This document shows, piece by piece, positions 16,147-23,997 of a stretch of DNA of 64,000 bases (positions within the stretch are counted from its first letter, which is position 1; the number at the start of each line of letters is the position of its first letter). A program made the translations under genes and the position numbers. The stretch spans positions 372,001 through 436,000 of the forward strand of contig NZ_JAAABI010000001.1 in the NCBI RefSeq assembly GCF_009903685.1. Reading direction: 5' to 3'. This DNA is from Flagellimonas ochracea (GTDB taxonomy: Bacteria > Bacteroidota > Bacteroidia > Flavobacteriales > Flavobacteriaceae). The notes beneath the pieces were generated by a model. That model was given only the letters and a program-made list of their open reading frames with translations. It was not told the origin of the DNA and made no database searches.

Positions 16147-17886
16147 CTAATAAAAGCCCGATCGTTTTTTTCCTCCTTTTTTTCCGAAACCACTTTTTTT
16201 GCCTTTTCTGAAGGATTTGTTTTCACCACCTTTGCGATGACCTCGCTTTCTGTCGCGGTTACGACCTCCCTTGCCACCACCACTTGGTTTTTTGGAAACC
16301 TCTACATTGATAAAGCGACCATCCACCTTAAAGTCGGTAAAGGTTTGCAAGATGAAGTCCGTAAGCTTGGCATCGCTATTGAAGAACGAGAAGCTGTCTT
16401 TGGTATCCACATTGAAAATATCCTCTTTTTCCAATTTCAAGGTATCCCTAAGAAAATCCTTTAGTGACATCCAGTCGTATCCATCGCGTTCGCCAACATT
16501 TATAAAATAGCGTACTGAACCATTGGATGAAAATTTTCCTGAGGTTTCTCTCTCGCCGTTTTCTTTGGAATTGAGATCTTTGGACTTGCTATAATAGTTG
16601 TAGAATTGTGAAAACTCCACCGAGACCATCTTTTTGATGAGTTCTTCCCGGTCAATCCCCTCCAATACATCATTTATGGCCGGCAGATACCCGTCAATTT
16701 CTGGATTAATCTTGGTGTCCTTTATTTTATTGGCCAAATGATAAAGCTGTATCTCACAAATCTCAATGCCCGAAGGAATATTTTTTTGGATAAACTCCTG
16801 CTGAATTTTCTTTTCTATGGCCTTTATCTTACGCATTTCGGAGCGTGTAACAATAACCATGGAGATTCCTGACTTGCCAGCTCTTCCTGTTCTTCCACTA
16901 CGGTGGGTATACGTTTCAATCTCGTCAGGCAGTTGATAGTTTATTACATGGGTAATATCATCAACATCAATACCACGTGCAGCCACATCAGTGGCCACTA
17001 ACATCTGAACCTGTTTTTTTCTAAAGGCGTTCATTACCAAATCCCGTTGGTTCTGACTCAAATCACCGTGCAGCGCTCCCGCATTGTACCCATCATCAAT
17101 CAACTTTTCAGCAACTTTTTGAGTATCCCTTTTTGTTCTGCAGAAGACTACAGAAAAAATATCTGGGTTGGCATCGGCCAAACGCTTAAGTGCAGCATAA
17201 CGATCACGTCCACCTACCACATAAAACTCATGTTGTACTGTAGTGGCTCCGGCATTTTTGGTTCCCACAGTGATTTCCACTGGATTACGCATGAATTTTT
17301 TGGCAATGGAGGCCACTTCCTTGGGCATGGTCGCGGAGAACAACCACGTGAATTTATCCTTAGGGGTGTTTGACAGGATATCCTTGATGTCTTCATAGAA
17401 CCCCATGTTGAGCATCTCATCGGCTTCATCCAAAATACAAAAGTCAATTTTGGAAATATCGACCATACCTCTTCGTATCATATCCTTCATACGGCCTGGG
17501 GTTGCCACCACAATTTGTGCCCCACGTTTAATTTGTCTGGCCTGCTCAGTTATGCTGGCACCACCATAAATGGCTACGGTGTTCAGTCCTTTTACGTATT
17601 TGGAATATAGTTTTAGTTCGTTGGTTATTTGAAGACATAGTTCCCGAGTAGGGGAAAGGATGAGTCCTTGCGTGGTTCTGCTATCCGCATGAATCTTTTG
17701 AATCATGGGAAAACCAAATGCAGCGGTCTTTCCTGTTCCAGTTTGGGCCAAGGCCACTAAATCGGTGTCTTCTTGTAAAAGTATCGGAATTGATTTTTCC
17801 TGTACTTCGGACGGCGTTTCAAATCCAAGGTCGGAAATAGCGTCCAATAGGGGTTTGTCCAACCCCAGAGCTTCAAATGTTGTCAT
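16147..17886 (-). CDS. DEAD-box ATP-dependent RNA helicase with DbpA-type RNA-binding domain
   Basis: The 579-residue protein has the helicase motifs AQTGTGKT (motif I), PTREL, DEAD (motif II), SAT (motif III) and HRSGRTGRAG (motif VI). A DbpA-like RRM follows (RYFINVGERDGYDWMSLKDF to GRFINVEVSKK), and then a strongly basic Gly/Lys/Arg tail of about 45 residues. This domain order is that of CsdA/DeaD and DbpA, which remodel rRNA during ribosome assembly or unwind mRNA in the cold. The tail probably adds non-specific RNA binding. Confidence 0.93.
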   Translation of the reverse strand: MTTFEALGLDKPLLDAISDLGFETPSEVQEKSIPILLQEDTDLVALAQTGTGKTAAFGFPMIQKIHADSRTTQGLILSPTRELCLQITNELKLYSKYVKGLNTVAIYGGASITEQARQIKRGAQIVVATPGRMKDMIRRGMVDISKIDFCILDEADEMLNMGFYEDIKDILSNTPKDKFTWLFSATMPKEVASIAKKFMRNPVEITVGTKNAGATTVQHEFYVVGGRDRYAALKRLADANPDIFSVVFCRTKRDTQKVAEKLIDDGYNAGALHGDLSQNQRDLVMNAFRKKQVQMLVATDVAARGIDVDDITHVINYQLPDEIETYTHRSGRTGRAGKSGISMVIVTRSEMRKIKAIEKKIQQEFIQKNIPSGIEICEIQLYHLANKIKDTKINPEIDGYLPAINDVLEGIDREELIKKMVSVEFSQFYNYYSKSKDLNSKENGERETSGKFSSNGSVRYFINVGERDGYDWMSLKDFLRDTLKLEKEDIFNVDTKDSFSFFNSDAKLTDFILQTFTDFKVDGRFINVEVSKKPSGGGKGGRNRDRKRGHRKGGENKSFRKGKKSGFGKKGGKKRSGFY

Positions 17887-18027
17887 AATGGTGTATACCT
17901 TAAAATCGCAAATATGCTGTGTTGCATAGAGCGATTTTAATATAACCTTTAAGCTCCTCGCAACACCTTGCCCATACCGGCGGCGTTAATAAAGCGGCAA
18001 AGGTACGCTTAATTTTTTGAGCAGATG

Positions 18028-18609
18028 TCAGGAAAGATTGTTTTTTAGAAACTCGGCCAGCTTTTGGATTGCCAAACCCCGATGGCTGATGGCATTTTTT
18101 ACTTCTGAAGAAAGCTCGCCAAAAGTTTTGTCGTACCCTTTTGGTTTGAAGACGGGGTCGTACCCGAACCCTCCTTGACCGTATTCTTTTTCTGTGATAC
18201 TTCCATTCACACGACCTTCGAAGACATGGCTTGTTCCGCTTAGGTTTAAATGGATCACTGTTTTAAAGTGTGCCCTTCGATCTTGCACCCCATCCAATTC
18301 GGATAAAAGCTTGGCCATGTTGTCCCGTGCATTCTTTTGTTCACCAGCATAGCGGGCCGAGTATACTCCCGGTTTTCCGTATAGTGCTTCCACCAGCAAC
18401 CCGGTATCATCAGAGAAACAATCCAAACCATAATGTTTTACGACAAAATCGGCCTTAATCTTTGCATTTTCCTCCAGAGTCTCCCCTGTTTCGGGGATTT
18501 CGTCAAAGCAGCCAATATCATTAAGCGACAAAAGCTGGATGTTTTTTGGCAATAGCTGCTTTACCTCTTTCAATTTATGGTCGTTGTGTGTGGCAAATAC
18601 AAGTTTCAA
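18028..18609 (-). CDS. rdgB: Non-canonical purine NTP pyrophosphatase (RdgB/HAM1)
   Basis: The enzyme hydrolyses dITP, ITP and XTP to monophosphates, keeping deaminated purines out of DNA and RNA. The family features are present: the N-terminal KLVFATHNDHKLKEV, then FSDDTGLLVEAL, GVYSARYAG, YGQGGFGYDPVF and ISHRGLA. A start at the TTG at 18609 places Met directly before KLVFATHN and gives 193 residues, the usual family length. The upstream ATG at 18669 would add 20 residues not seen in the family and would lie three bases from the divergent gene; it cannot be excluded. Confidence 0.92.
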   Translation of the reverse strand: MKLVFATHNDHKLKEVKQLLPKNIQLLSLNDIGCFDEIPETGETLEENAKIKADFVVKHYGLDCFSDDTGLLVEALYGKPGVYSARYAGEQKNARDNMAKLLSELDGVQDRRAHFKTVIHLNLSGTSHVFEGRVNGSITEKEYGQGGFGYDPVFKPKGYDKTFGELSSEVKNAISHRGLAIQKLAEFLKNNLS

Positions 18610-18671
18610 AATAGGGATGTTCAAATACTCTTTAAAAGTAGTAAATTCGATGTTCAACGTTTGAAACATTT

Positions 18672-19124
18672 ATGCGTATTAAATTATTCCCGCCTTTGGT
18701 GATGTTGTTATTTGGGGCACTCATGTTTTTGTTGGCTAAATATTTGCCGGTTGGAGACTTTGATTTTTTTGGACGCATGGAAATGGCATCATTTCTCGGG
18801 GTACTGGCGATTTTAATCATGTTTTTGGCAATTTTCCAATTTAGAAGGTCGAAGACTACAACGAATCCAATCAATTTAAAAAAGACAAGTCAACTGGTGA
18901 CCACGGGTGTTTATCGATATACGAGAAACCCCATGTACTTGGCCATGTTACTTTTTTTATTGGCGTTTGGGCTTAAGTTGGGCAATGCTTTCAACACCTT
19001 GTTGGCAGCAGGTTTTGTGTACTACATGAACCATTTTCAAATCAAACATGAAGAGGAAGCGCTGACCACCTTGTTCGGGAAAAAGTACCGGATGTATTGC
19101 ATGGAAACCCGGAGATGGTTTTGA
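18672..19124 (+). CDS. Isoprenylcysteine carboxyl methyltransferase-like membrane protein
   Basis: The 150-residue protein has about four hydrophobic segments and the ICMT/PEMT-type signature YRYTRNPMYLAMLL followed by a C-terminal HEEEALTTLFGKKYRMY. These motifs bind SAM in membrane methyltransferases of this superfamily. The bacterial substrates are mostly unknown, so only the fold can be assigned. It is divergent from rdgB. Confidence 0.85.
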   Translation: MRIKLFPPLVMLLFGALMFLLAKYLPVGDFDFFGRMEMASFLGVLAILIMFLAIFQFRRSKTTTNPINLKKTSQLVTTGVYRYTRNPMYLAMLLFLLAFGLKLGNAFNTLLAAGFVYYMNHFQIKHEEEALTTLFGKKYRMYCMETRRWF

Positions 19125-19269
19125 CTTTCATTGTCGGTATTTTTTCATTTTGAAATTTTTTAAAGTGGATTTTTGATATATCCGCATTAATAAGCCATTT
19201 TTTGGCACTTGAACTGTCCCAGATGGAATTAATTTTTAATTTTAGGGTTTAATTTTTTTGAAGAGAAAC

Positions 19270-21162
19270 ATGGTGGAAGCGGGACGCAAATATGTTTTTG
19301 ATTTTGACAGCACCCTCACACAGGTGGAGGCATTGGATGTTTTGGCAGAGATGACTTTGCAGCACAAGTCCAACAAAGCTGAAATTATCAAGGAAATTCA
19401 GGAAATCACCAATCAAGGTATCGATGGTGATATTTCATTCACAGAATCACTGGAGCGCAGAATTAAATTGTTAAATGCCCACAAAGATGACCTGGAAGGT
19501 CTTGTTCGCGAGCTACAACAGAAAATATCAAAATCCATAGCGTCAAACAAAGAGTTTTTCCATCAATTCTCCGATGATATTTATGTGATCTCCTGCGGTT
19601 TTAAGGAATTTATCGACCCTATTGTAGAAGAATATAACATTCCGTCGGAGCGTGTCTATGCCAACACCTTTGAGTTTGATGACCAAGGGAACATTATAGG
19701 TTTTGATGAGGACAACGTACTGGCCACCCACAATGGAAAAATCAAATGTCTAAAACAATTGGATTTGGATGGTGAGGTACAGGTAATAGGCGATGGTTAC
19801 AGCGATTATGTGATGCGTGAAGCCGGAATTGCCGATAAATTTTTTGCCTATACTGAAAACGTGCATCGCGAAAAAGCCGCTAACAATGCTGACCACGTGG
19901 CCCCCAATTTGGATGAATTTTTATTTGTAAACGATTTGCCAAGGAATATTTCATACCCAAAAAATCGGATCAAGATTCTGTTGCTGGAAAACGTACATCC
20001 TGCAGCCTTCGACAATCTTTCCAACGACGGATTTTCCGTTGAGCTGGTGAAGCACAGTCTGCCCGAGGAGGAACTTATAGAGCACATTAAGGGAGTACAT
20101 GTCCTTGGAATCCGTTCCAAGACCCAGGTTACCCAAAAAGTATTGGATGCAGCGGACAAACTATTGGTCATCGGTGCATTTTGCATTGGGACCACCCAAA
20201 TTGATTTGGAATACACCAAGAAGCGCGGAGTTGTGGTGTTCAATGCGCCATACAGCAATACCCGCTCCGTGGTGGAAATGGCCATTGGTCAAATCATCAT
20301 GTTGATGCGCAACATTTTTACCCGAAGTACTGAAATCCATGCTGGCCAGTGGAACAAGACTGCCATTAATTCTCGGGAAGTGAGGGGAAAGAACTTGGGA
20401 ATCGTTGGCTATGGAAATATTGGCAAGCAACTTTCTGTGTTGGCGGAGGCCATCGGTATGCGGGTATATTACTATGATGTGCTTGAACGTCTGGCCCTTG
20501 GCAATGCTATAAAATGCAATACGTTGGAGGAATTGTTAGCTGCTTCGGATGTAGTGAGCCTACATGTGGACGACAACAAGTCCAACAAGAATTTCATTGG
20601 TGAAAATGAAATACAACAAATGCGGGATGGAGCTGTCCTCGTTAATCTCTCCCGCGGATTTGTGGTCGATATCGATGCCTTGGCCTCAGCACTTAAAAGC
20701 GGAAAGCTAGGAGGAGCAGCTGTTGATGTGTATCCCTCTGAGCCACGAAGCAACGGAGCTTTTGAAACGGCCTTGCAAGGTATTCCCAATGTAATACTGA
20801 CACCCCATATAGGAGGTAGTACCGAGGAAGCCCAACGTAATATTGCCGACTTTGTACCCAATAAAATTATGGACTACATAAATTCTGGAAACACTGTGGA
20901 TGCGGTCAATTTTCCAAATATCAGATTGCCCAAGCAGAATAAGGCCCATCGTTTTTTGCACATTCATAAAAACGTTCCGGGAATCATGGCAAAAATCAAT
21001 GAAGTATTGGCCAAATATGAGATGAACATCACTGGGCAGTACCTATCTACTGATAGTGAAGTGGGCTATGTAATTACAGATTTGGACAAGGACTACAACA
21101 AAGGGGTGCTCAAGGACCTCAAAAATGTGGAAAACACTATTAAATTCCGGGTGCTTTATTGA
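19270..21162 (+). CDS. serA: Bifunctional phosphoserine phosphatase / D-3-phosphoglycerate dehydrogenase fusion
   Basis: The roughly 630-residue protein joins two enzymes of serine synthesis. Residues 1-220 are a HAD phosphatase of SerB type with FDFDSTLTQVEALD (nucleophile Asp11, acid Asp13 counted from the ATG at 19270), VISCGF and GDGYSD. Residues from about 235 are phosphoglycerate dehydrogenase with the Rossmann motif VGYGNIG, VNLSRGFVVD, TPHIGGSTEEA and a C-terminal ACT domain (LHIHKNVPGIMAKINEVL). The ACT domain suggests serine feedback. The fused form is, as I recall, common in Flavobacteriaceae. A TTG at 19258 is in frame, but the ATG is preferred. The 3' end overlaps rlmH by seven bases. 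Confidence 0.93.
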   Translation: MVEAGRKYVFDFDSTLTQVEALDVLAEMTLQHKSNKAEIIKEIQEITNQGIDGDISFTESLERRIKLLNAHKDDLEGLVRELQQKISKSIASNKEFFHQFSDDIYVISCGFKEFIDPIVEEYNIPSERVYANTFEFDDQGNIIGFDEDNVLATHNGKIKCLKQLDLDGEVQVIGDGYSDYVMREAGIADKFFAYTENVHREKAANNADHVAPNLDEFLFVNDLPRNISYPKNRIKILLLENVHPAAFDNLSNDGFSVELVKHSLPEEELIEHIKGVHVLGIRSKTQVTQKVLDAADKLLVIGAFCIGTTQIDLEYTKKRGVVVFNAPYSNTRSVVEMAIGQIIMLMRNIFTRSTEIHAGQWNKTAINSREVRGKNLGIVGYGNIGKQLSVLAEAIGMRVYYYDVLERLALGNAIKCNTLEELLAASDVVSLHVDDNKSNKNFIGENEIQQMRDGAVLVNLSRGFVVDIDALASALKSGKLGGAAVDVYPSEPRSNGAFETALQGIPNVILTPHIGGSTEEAQRNIADFVPNKIMDYINSGNTVDAVNFPNIRLPKQNKAHRFLHIHKNVPGIMAKINEVLAKYEMNITGQYLSTDSEVGYVITDLDKDYNKGVLKDLKNVENTIKFRVLY

Positions 21163-21629
21163 TGATGATAGGGTTCGTTCCTAAGAATGGTAAACGCCCT
21201 ATAGAGCTGTTCTACCACAAAAAGGCGCACCATTTGATGTGAAAAGGTCATTTTCGACAGACTTACTTTGCCATTGCTTCGTTCATAAATCGTTTGACTG
21301 AATCCGTAGGGGCCACCTATTGCCAGAACGAGATTTTTAATACCGCTGTTCATTTTTTTTTGTAGAAACTGCGCAAACTCCACGGATGAAAATTGTTTTC
21401 CCTTTTCATCCAAGAGTATCAAGATGTCTGAGGGCTTCATTTGGCTCAAAATCAATTCGCCTTCCTTTTGTTTTTGTTGATCTTCGGAGAGGTTTTTGCT
21501 GTTTTTGATATCTGGTATAATGTTGAACTCGAATCGGATATAATGTTTCAACCTTTTCTCATAGAGGGCTATGAGCTGACCAAGCTGTGCATTATCCGTT
21601 TTTCCAATCGCAATGAGGGTAATCTGCAT
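21156..21629 (-). CDS. rlmH: 23S rRNA (pseudouridine1915-N3)-methyltransferase
   Basis: The 157-residue SPOUT enzyme methylates pseudouridine 1915 in helix 69 of 23S rRNA. The SAM-binding knot is visible as LVLAIGGPYGFSQ and the family C-terminus as HQMVRLFVVEQLYRAFTILR with the final YHHQ. The length matches the family. It is convergent with the serine biosynthesis fusion, with which its end overlaps. Confidence 0.97.
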   Translation of the reverse strand: MQITLIAIGKTDNAQLGQLIALYEKRLKHYIRFEFNIIPDIKNSKNLSEDQQKQKEGELILSQMKPSDILILLDEKGKQFSSVEFAQFLQKKMNSGIKNLVLAIGGPYGFSQTIYERSNGKVSLSKMTFSHQMVRLFVVEQLYRAFTILRNEPYHHQ

Positions 21630-21726
21630 CTTCCAAAAATAATTTTTATTTAGAAAACAATATCACTTAGCCAGTGATGTAGGTGGTAAATGTTTTTAGT
21701 ATTTTCGTTAAAACGCCCATTTCAGG

Positions 21727-22584
21727 ATGATATCCGAAGCACAATTTCAAAAAGAAATCGACCTCATAATAAAAAATGCCATTCGGGAAGATGTAGGGGA
21801 TGGTGATCACAGTTCTTTGGCCTGCATACCAGAATCAGCGCAAGGAAAAGCGAAGTTGTTGGTTAAGGATGAAGGTGTTGTCGCAGGGGTTCAATTCGCT
21901 AAGCGCGTATTTGACTATGTGGATTCAGAGCTTCAGTTAGAAGAGATAATATCGGATGGGAACCCAGTTTCGCACGGGGACATTGCCTTTTATGTGGAAG
22001 GAAGTTCCCAAAGCATCTTAAAGGCCGAGCGATTGGTGCTTAATGCCATGCAGCGTATGAGTGCCATAGCGACCAAGACCAAACAGTTTGTTGATTTGTT
22101 GGAAGGTACGGATACCAAAATTTTGGATACCCGAAAAACAACCCCGGGCATTCGGGCCCTGGAAAAATGGGCGGTTAAAATAGGAGGAGGGGAGAACCAT
22201 AGATTCGCCCTCTACGATATGATTATGTTGAAGGACAACCACATTGATTTTTCGGGGGGTATTACCAAAGCCATCCAAAAAACCCAAGACTATCTTAAGG
22301 AAAAGGGGAAAGACTTGAAAATCATTGTTGAGGCCAGAAATCTTGATGAAGTTGAAGAAATATTAAAATCCGATGGGGTATACCGTATTTTATTGGACAA
22401 TTTTGACTACGAAGACACCAAAAAAGCTGTAAAAATGATTGGTGACCGTTGTCTCACCGAGTCTTCTGGTGGAATCAATGAAAATACTTTGAGAAAGTAT
22501 GCTGAATGCGGTGTGGATTACATTTCTTCTGGGGCATTGACCCATTCTGTCCACAATATGGATCTTAGCCTAAAAGCCGTATAG
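21727..22584 (+). CDS. nadC: Nicotinate-nucleotide diphosphorylase (carboxylating)
   Basis: The 285-residue enzyme makes nicotinate mononucleotide from quinolinate and PRPP in NAD synthesis. Family motifs include REDVGDGDHSS at the start, LDTRKTTPGIRALEKWAVK, GGGENHRFALYDMIMLKDNH and EARNLDEVEEIL with LLDNF. It heads a tight plus-strand run with the YihY, DUF2147 and priA genes (gaps of a few bases or overlaps), so co-transcription is likely. Confidence 0.97.
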   Translation: MISEAQFQKEIDLIIKNAIREDVGDGDHSSLACIPESAQGKAKLLVKDEGVVAGVQFAKRVFDYVDSELQLEEIISDGNPVSHGDIAFYVEGSSQSILKAERLVLNAMQRMSAIATKTKQFVDLLEGTDTKILDTRKTTPGIRALEKWAVKIGGGENHRFALYDMIMLKDNHIDFSGGITKAIQKTQDYLKEKGKDLKIIVEARNLDEVEEILKSDGVYRILLDNFDYEDTKKAVKMIGDRCLTESSGGINENTLRKYAECGVDYISSGALTHSVHNMDLSLKAV

Positions 22585-22588
22585 TACT

Positions 22589-23569
22589 ATGTCAGAAGCC
22601 ATAGAGGAGCGATTGGAAAAAATACCGGTAATAAACTGGTTGGCTCGTTTGCTGAAAAAAATAAAACTTAAAGCATTTGAGGGACTCTCATTGTATGACC
22701 TTTTGGAAATGTATGCTATGGGGATTGTGAAAGGGGCCTTGTCTACCCGAGCCAGTTCCATTGCTTTTAGCTTATTCATGGCACTGTTTCCCCTACTCAT
22801 TTTTTTGGTTACGCTCATCCCGTTCATAATACCTTATGTGAGCATAGGCAATGAAAATTTCGATGCTCAATTTTTACTGTTTTTGGAGTCATTTCTTCCT
22901 ACCGCAACAAGTGATTATTTTGGGGATATTTATCAGCAGATCAAAGACCAAAAACAGGGTGGGCTTTTGTCTTCGGCCTTTATCATTTCTATTTTTTTGG
23001 TGGCGAATGGGGTGAATGCCATATTTGGGGGCTTCGAATATTCCTATCACGTTGAACTTACCCGAAATTTTTTCCGTCAATATGCCTATGCGCTAATGGT
23101 GGGCTTAATACTTTCCATATTGCTTATTGTGGGTGCTGTTGCCTTTGTTTATTTCGAGTTTTATATTGTCGAGTACACCAGCGAGTATTTCGGAAAAACC
23201 TTGGGCTACAGTGTGGAAAAAGGGGATGCCATTGGCATACAAATTGCAAAGGCCCTCTTTTTCATGTTGCTGTCTTATCTTACCACGGCAATTCTGTATT
23301 ATTTTGGCACGGCAGAGGGACGACAGGCTAGATTCTTTTCCGCAGGTGCTTTGATGACCACGCTCCTGTTTTTGCTAACCTCATATCTATTTGGGGTGTA
23401 TGTAGAAAAATTTGCCCGCTACAATGAGCTGTATGGGGCACTGGGAGGATTATTGATATTAATGGTATTCATTTGGTTGAACTCCAATATTTTGTTGTTG
23501 GGCTTTGAGTTGAATGCTACCTTGAATTCGTTGAAGAAAAAACATGAAAAACAGCCACATGCATCATAG
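22589..23569 (+). CDS. YihY/virulence factor BrkB family membrane protein
   Basis: The 326-residue protein has about six membrane helices and the family pattern STRASSIAFSLFMALFPLLI near residues 52-71, then YGALGGLLILMVFIWLNSNI. The family was once called RNase BN in error; its real role is unknown, with transport suggested in some members. It starts four bases after nadC, and its last codons overlap the DUF2147 gene by 26 bases. Confidence 0.9.
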   Translation: MSEAIEERLEKIPVINWLARLLKKIKLKAFEGLSLYDLLEMYAMGIVKGALSTRASSIAFSLFMALFPLLIFLVTLIPFIIPYVSIGNENFDAQFLLFLESFLPTATSDYFGDIYQQIKDQKQGGLLSSAFIISIFLVANGVNAIFGGFEYSYHVELTRNFFRQYAYALMVGLILSILLIVGAVAFVYFEFYIVEYTSEYFGKTLGYSVEKGDAIGIQIAKALFFMLLSYLTTAILYYFGTAEGRQARFFSAGALMTTLLFLLTSYLFGVYVEKFARYNELYGALGGLLILMVFIWLNSNILLLGFELNATLNSLKKKHEKQPHAS

Positions 23570-23993
23570 GGTAATTTTAGGTTTGTGTCTGCTGATGTTT
23601 CAAGCAGGATGGTCGCAAACCGTTTTTGGAAAATGGAAGACTATAGATGACCGCACTGGTATTGAAAAAGCGATTGTGGAAGTCTATAAAAAAAATGGAT
23701 TGTTAGAGGCAAGAGTCAAAGAAATTTTGGAAAAAGGAAAGGAAGATGCAGTCTGTATCAAATGCGAGGGTGAACTGAAGGACAAACCTATTTTGGGCAT
23801 GAAGATCATTTCAAATTTCAAGAAAAATGGTGATGGTGAATATAAGGGCAATCGACTTTTCGACCCGGAACACGCCAAGACCTACCGGGGAAAAGTATGG
23901 CTGGACCCCGATAATGAAAACAAACTAAAGGTGAGAGGGTATCTGGCATTTTTCTATCGCACCCAGACCTGGCTTAGAGTAAAGGAGGAATAA
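23544..23993 (+). CDS. DUF2147 domain secreted protein
   Basis: The 149-residue product has a signal peptide (GLCLLMFQAGWSQ) and the DUF2147 pattern: FGKWKTIDDRTG at the start, CIKCEGELKDKPILGM in the middle, GNRLFDPEHAKTYRGK and LKVRGYLAFFYRTQTWLR at the end. This lipocalin-like family is often near transport or stress genes; function is unknown. It overlaps the YihY gene at its start; an internal ATG at 23559 would reduce the overlap and still keep the signal peptide. Confidence 0.88.
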   Translation: MKNSHMHHRVILGLCLLMFQAGWSQTVFGKWKTIDDRTGIEKAIVEVYKKNGLLEARVKEILEKGKEDAVCIKCEGELKDKPILGMKIISNFKKNGDGEYKGNRLFDPEHAKTYRGKVWLDPDNENKLKVRGYLAFFYRTQTWLRVKEE

Positions 23994-23997
23994 GCCC

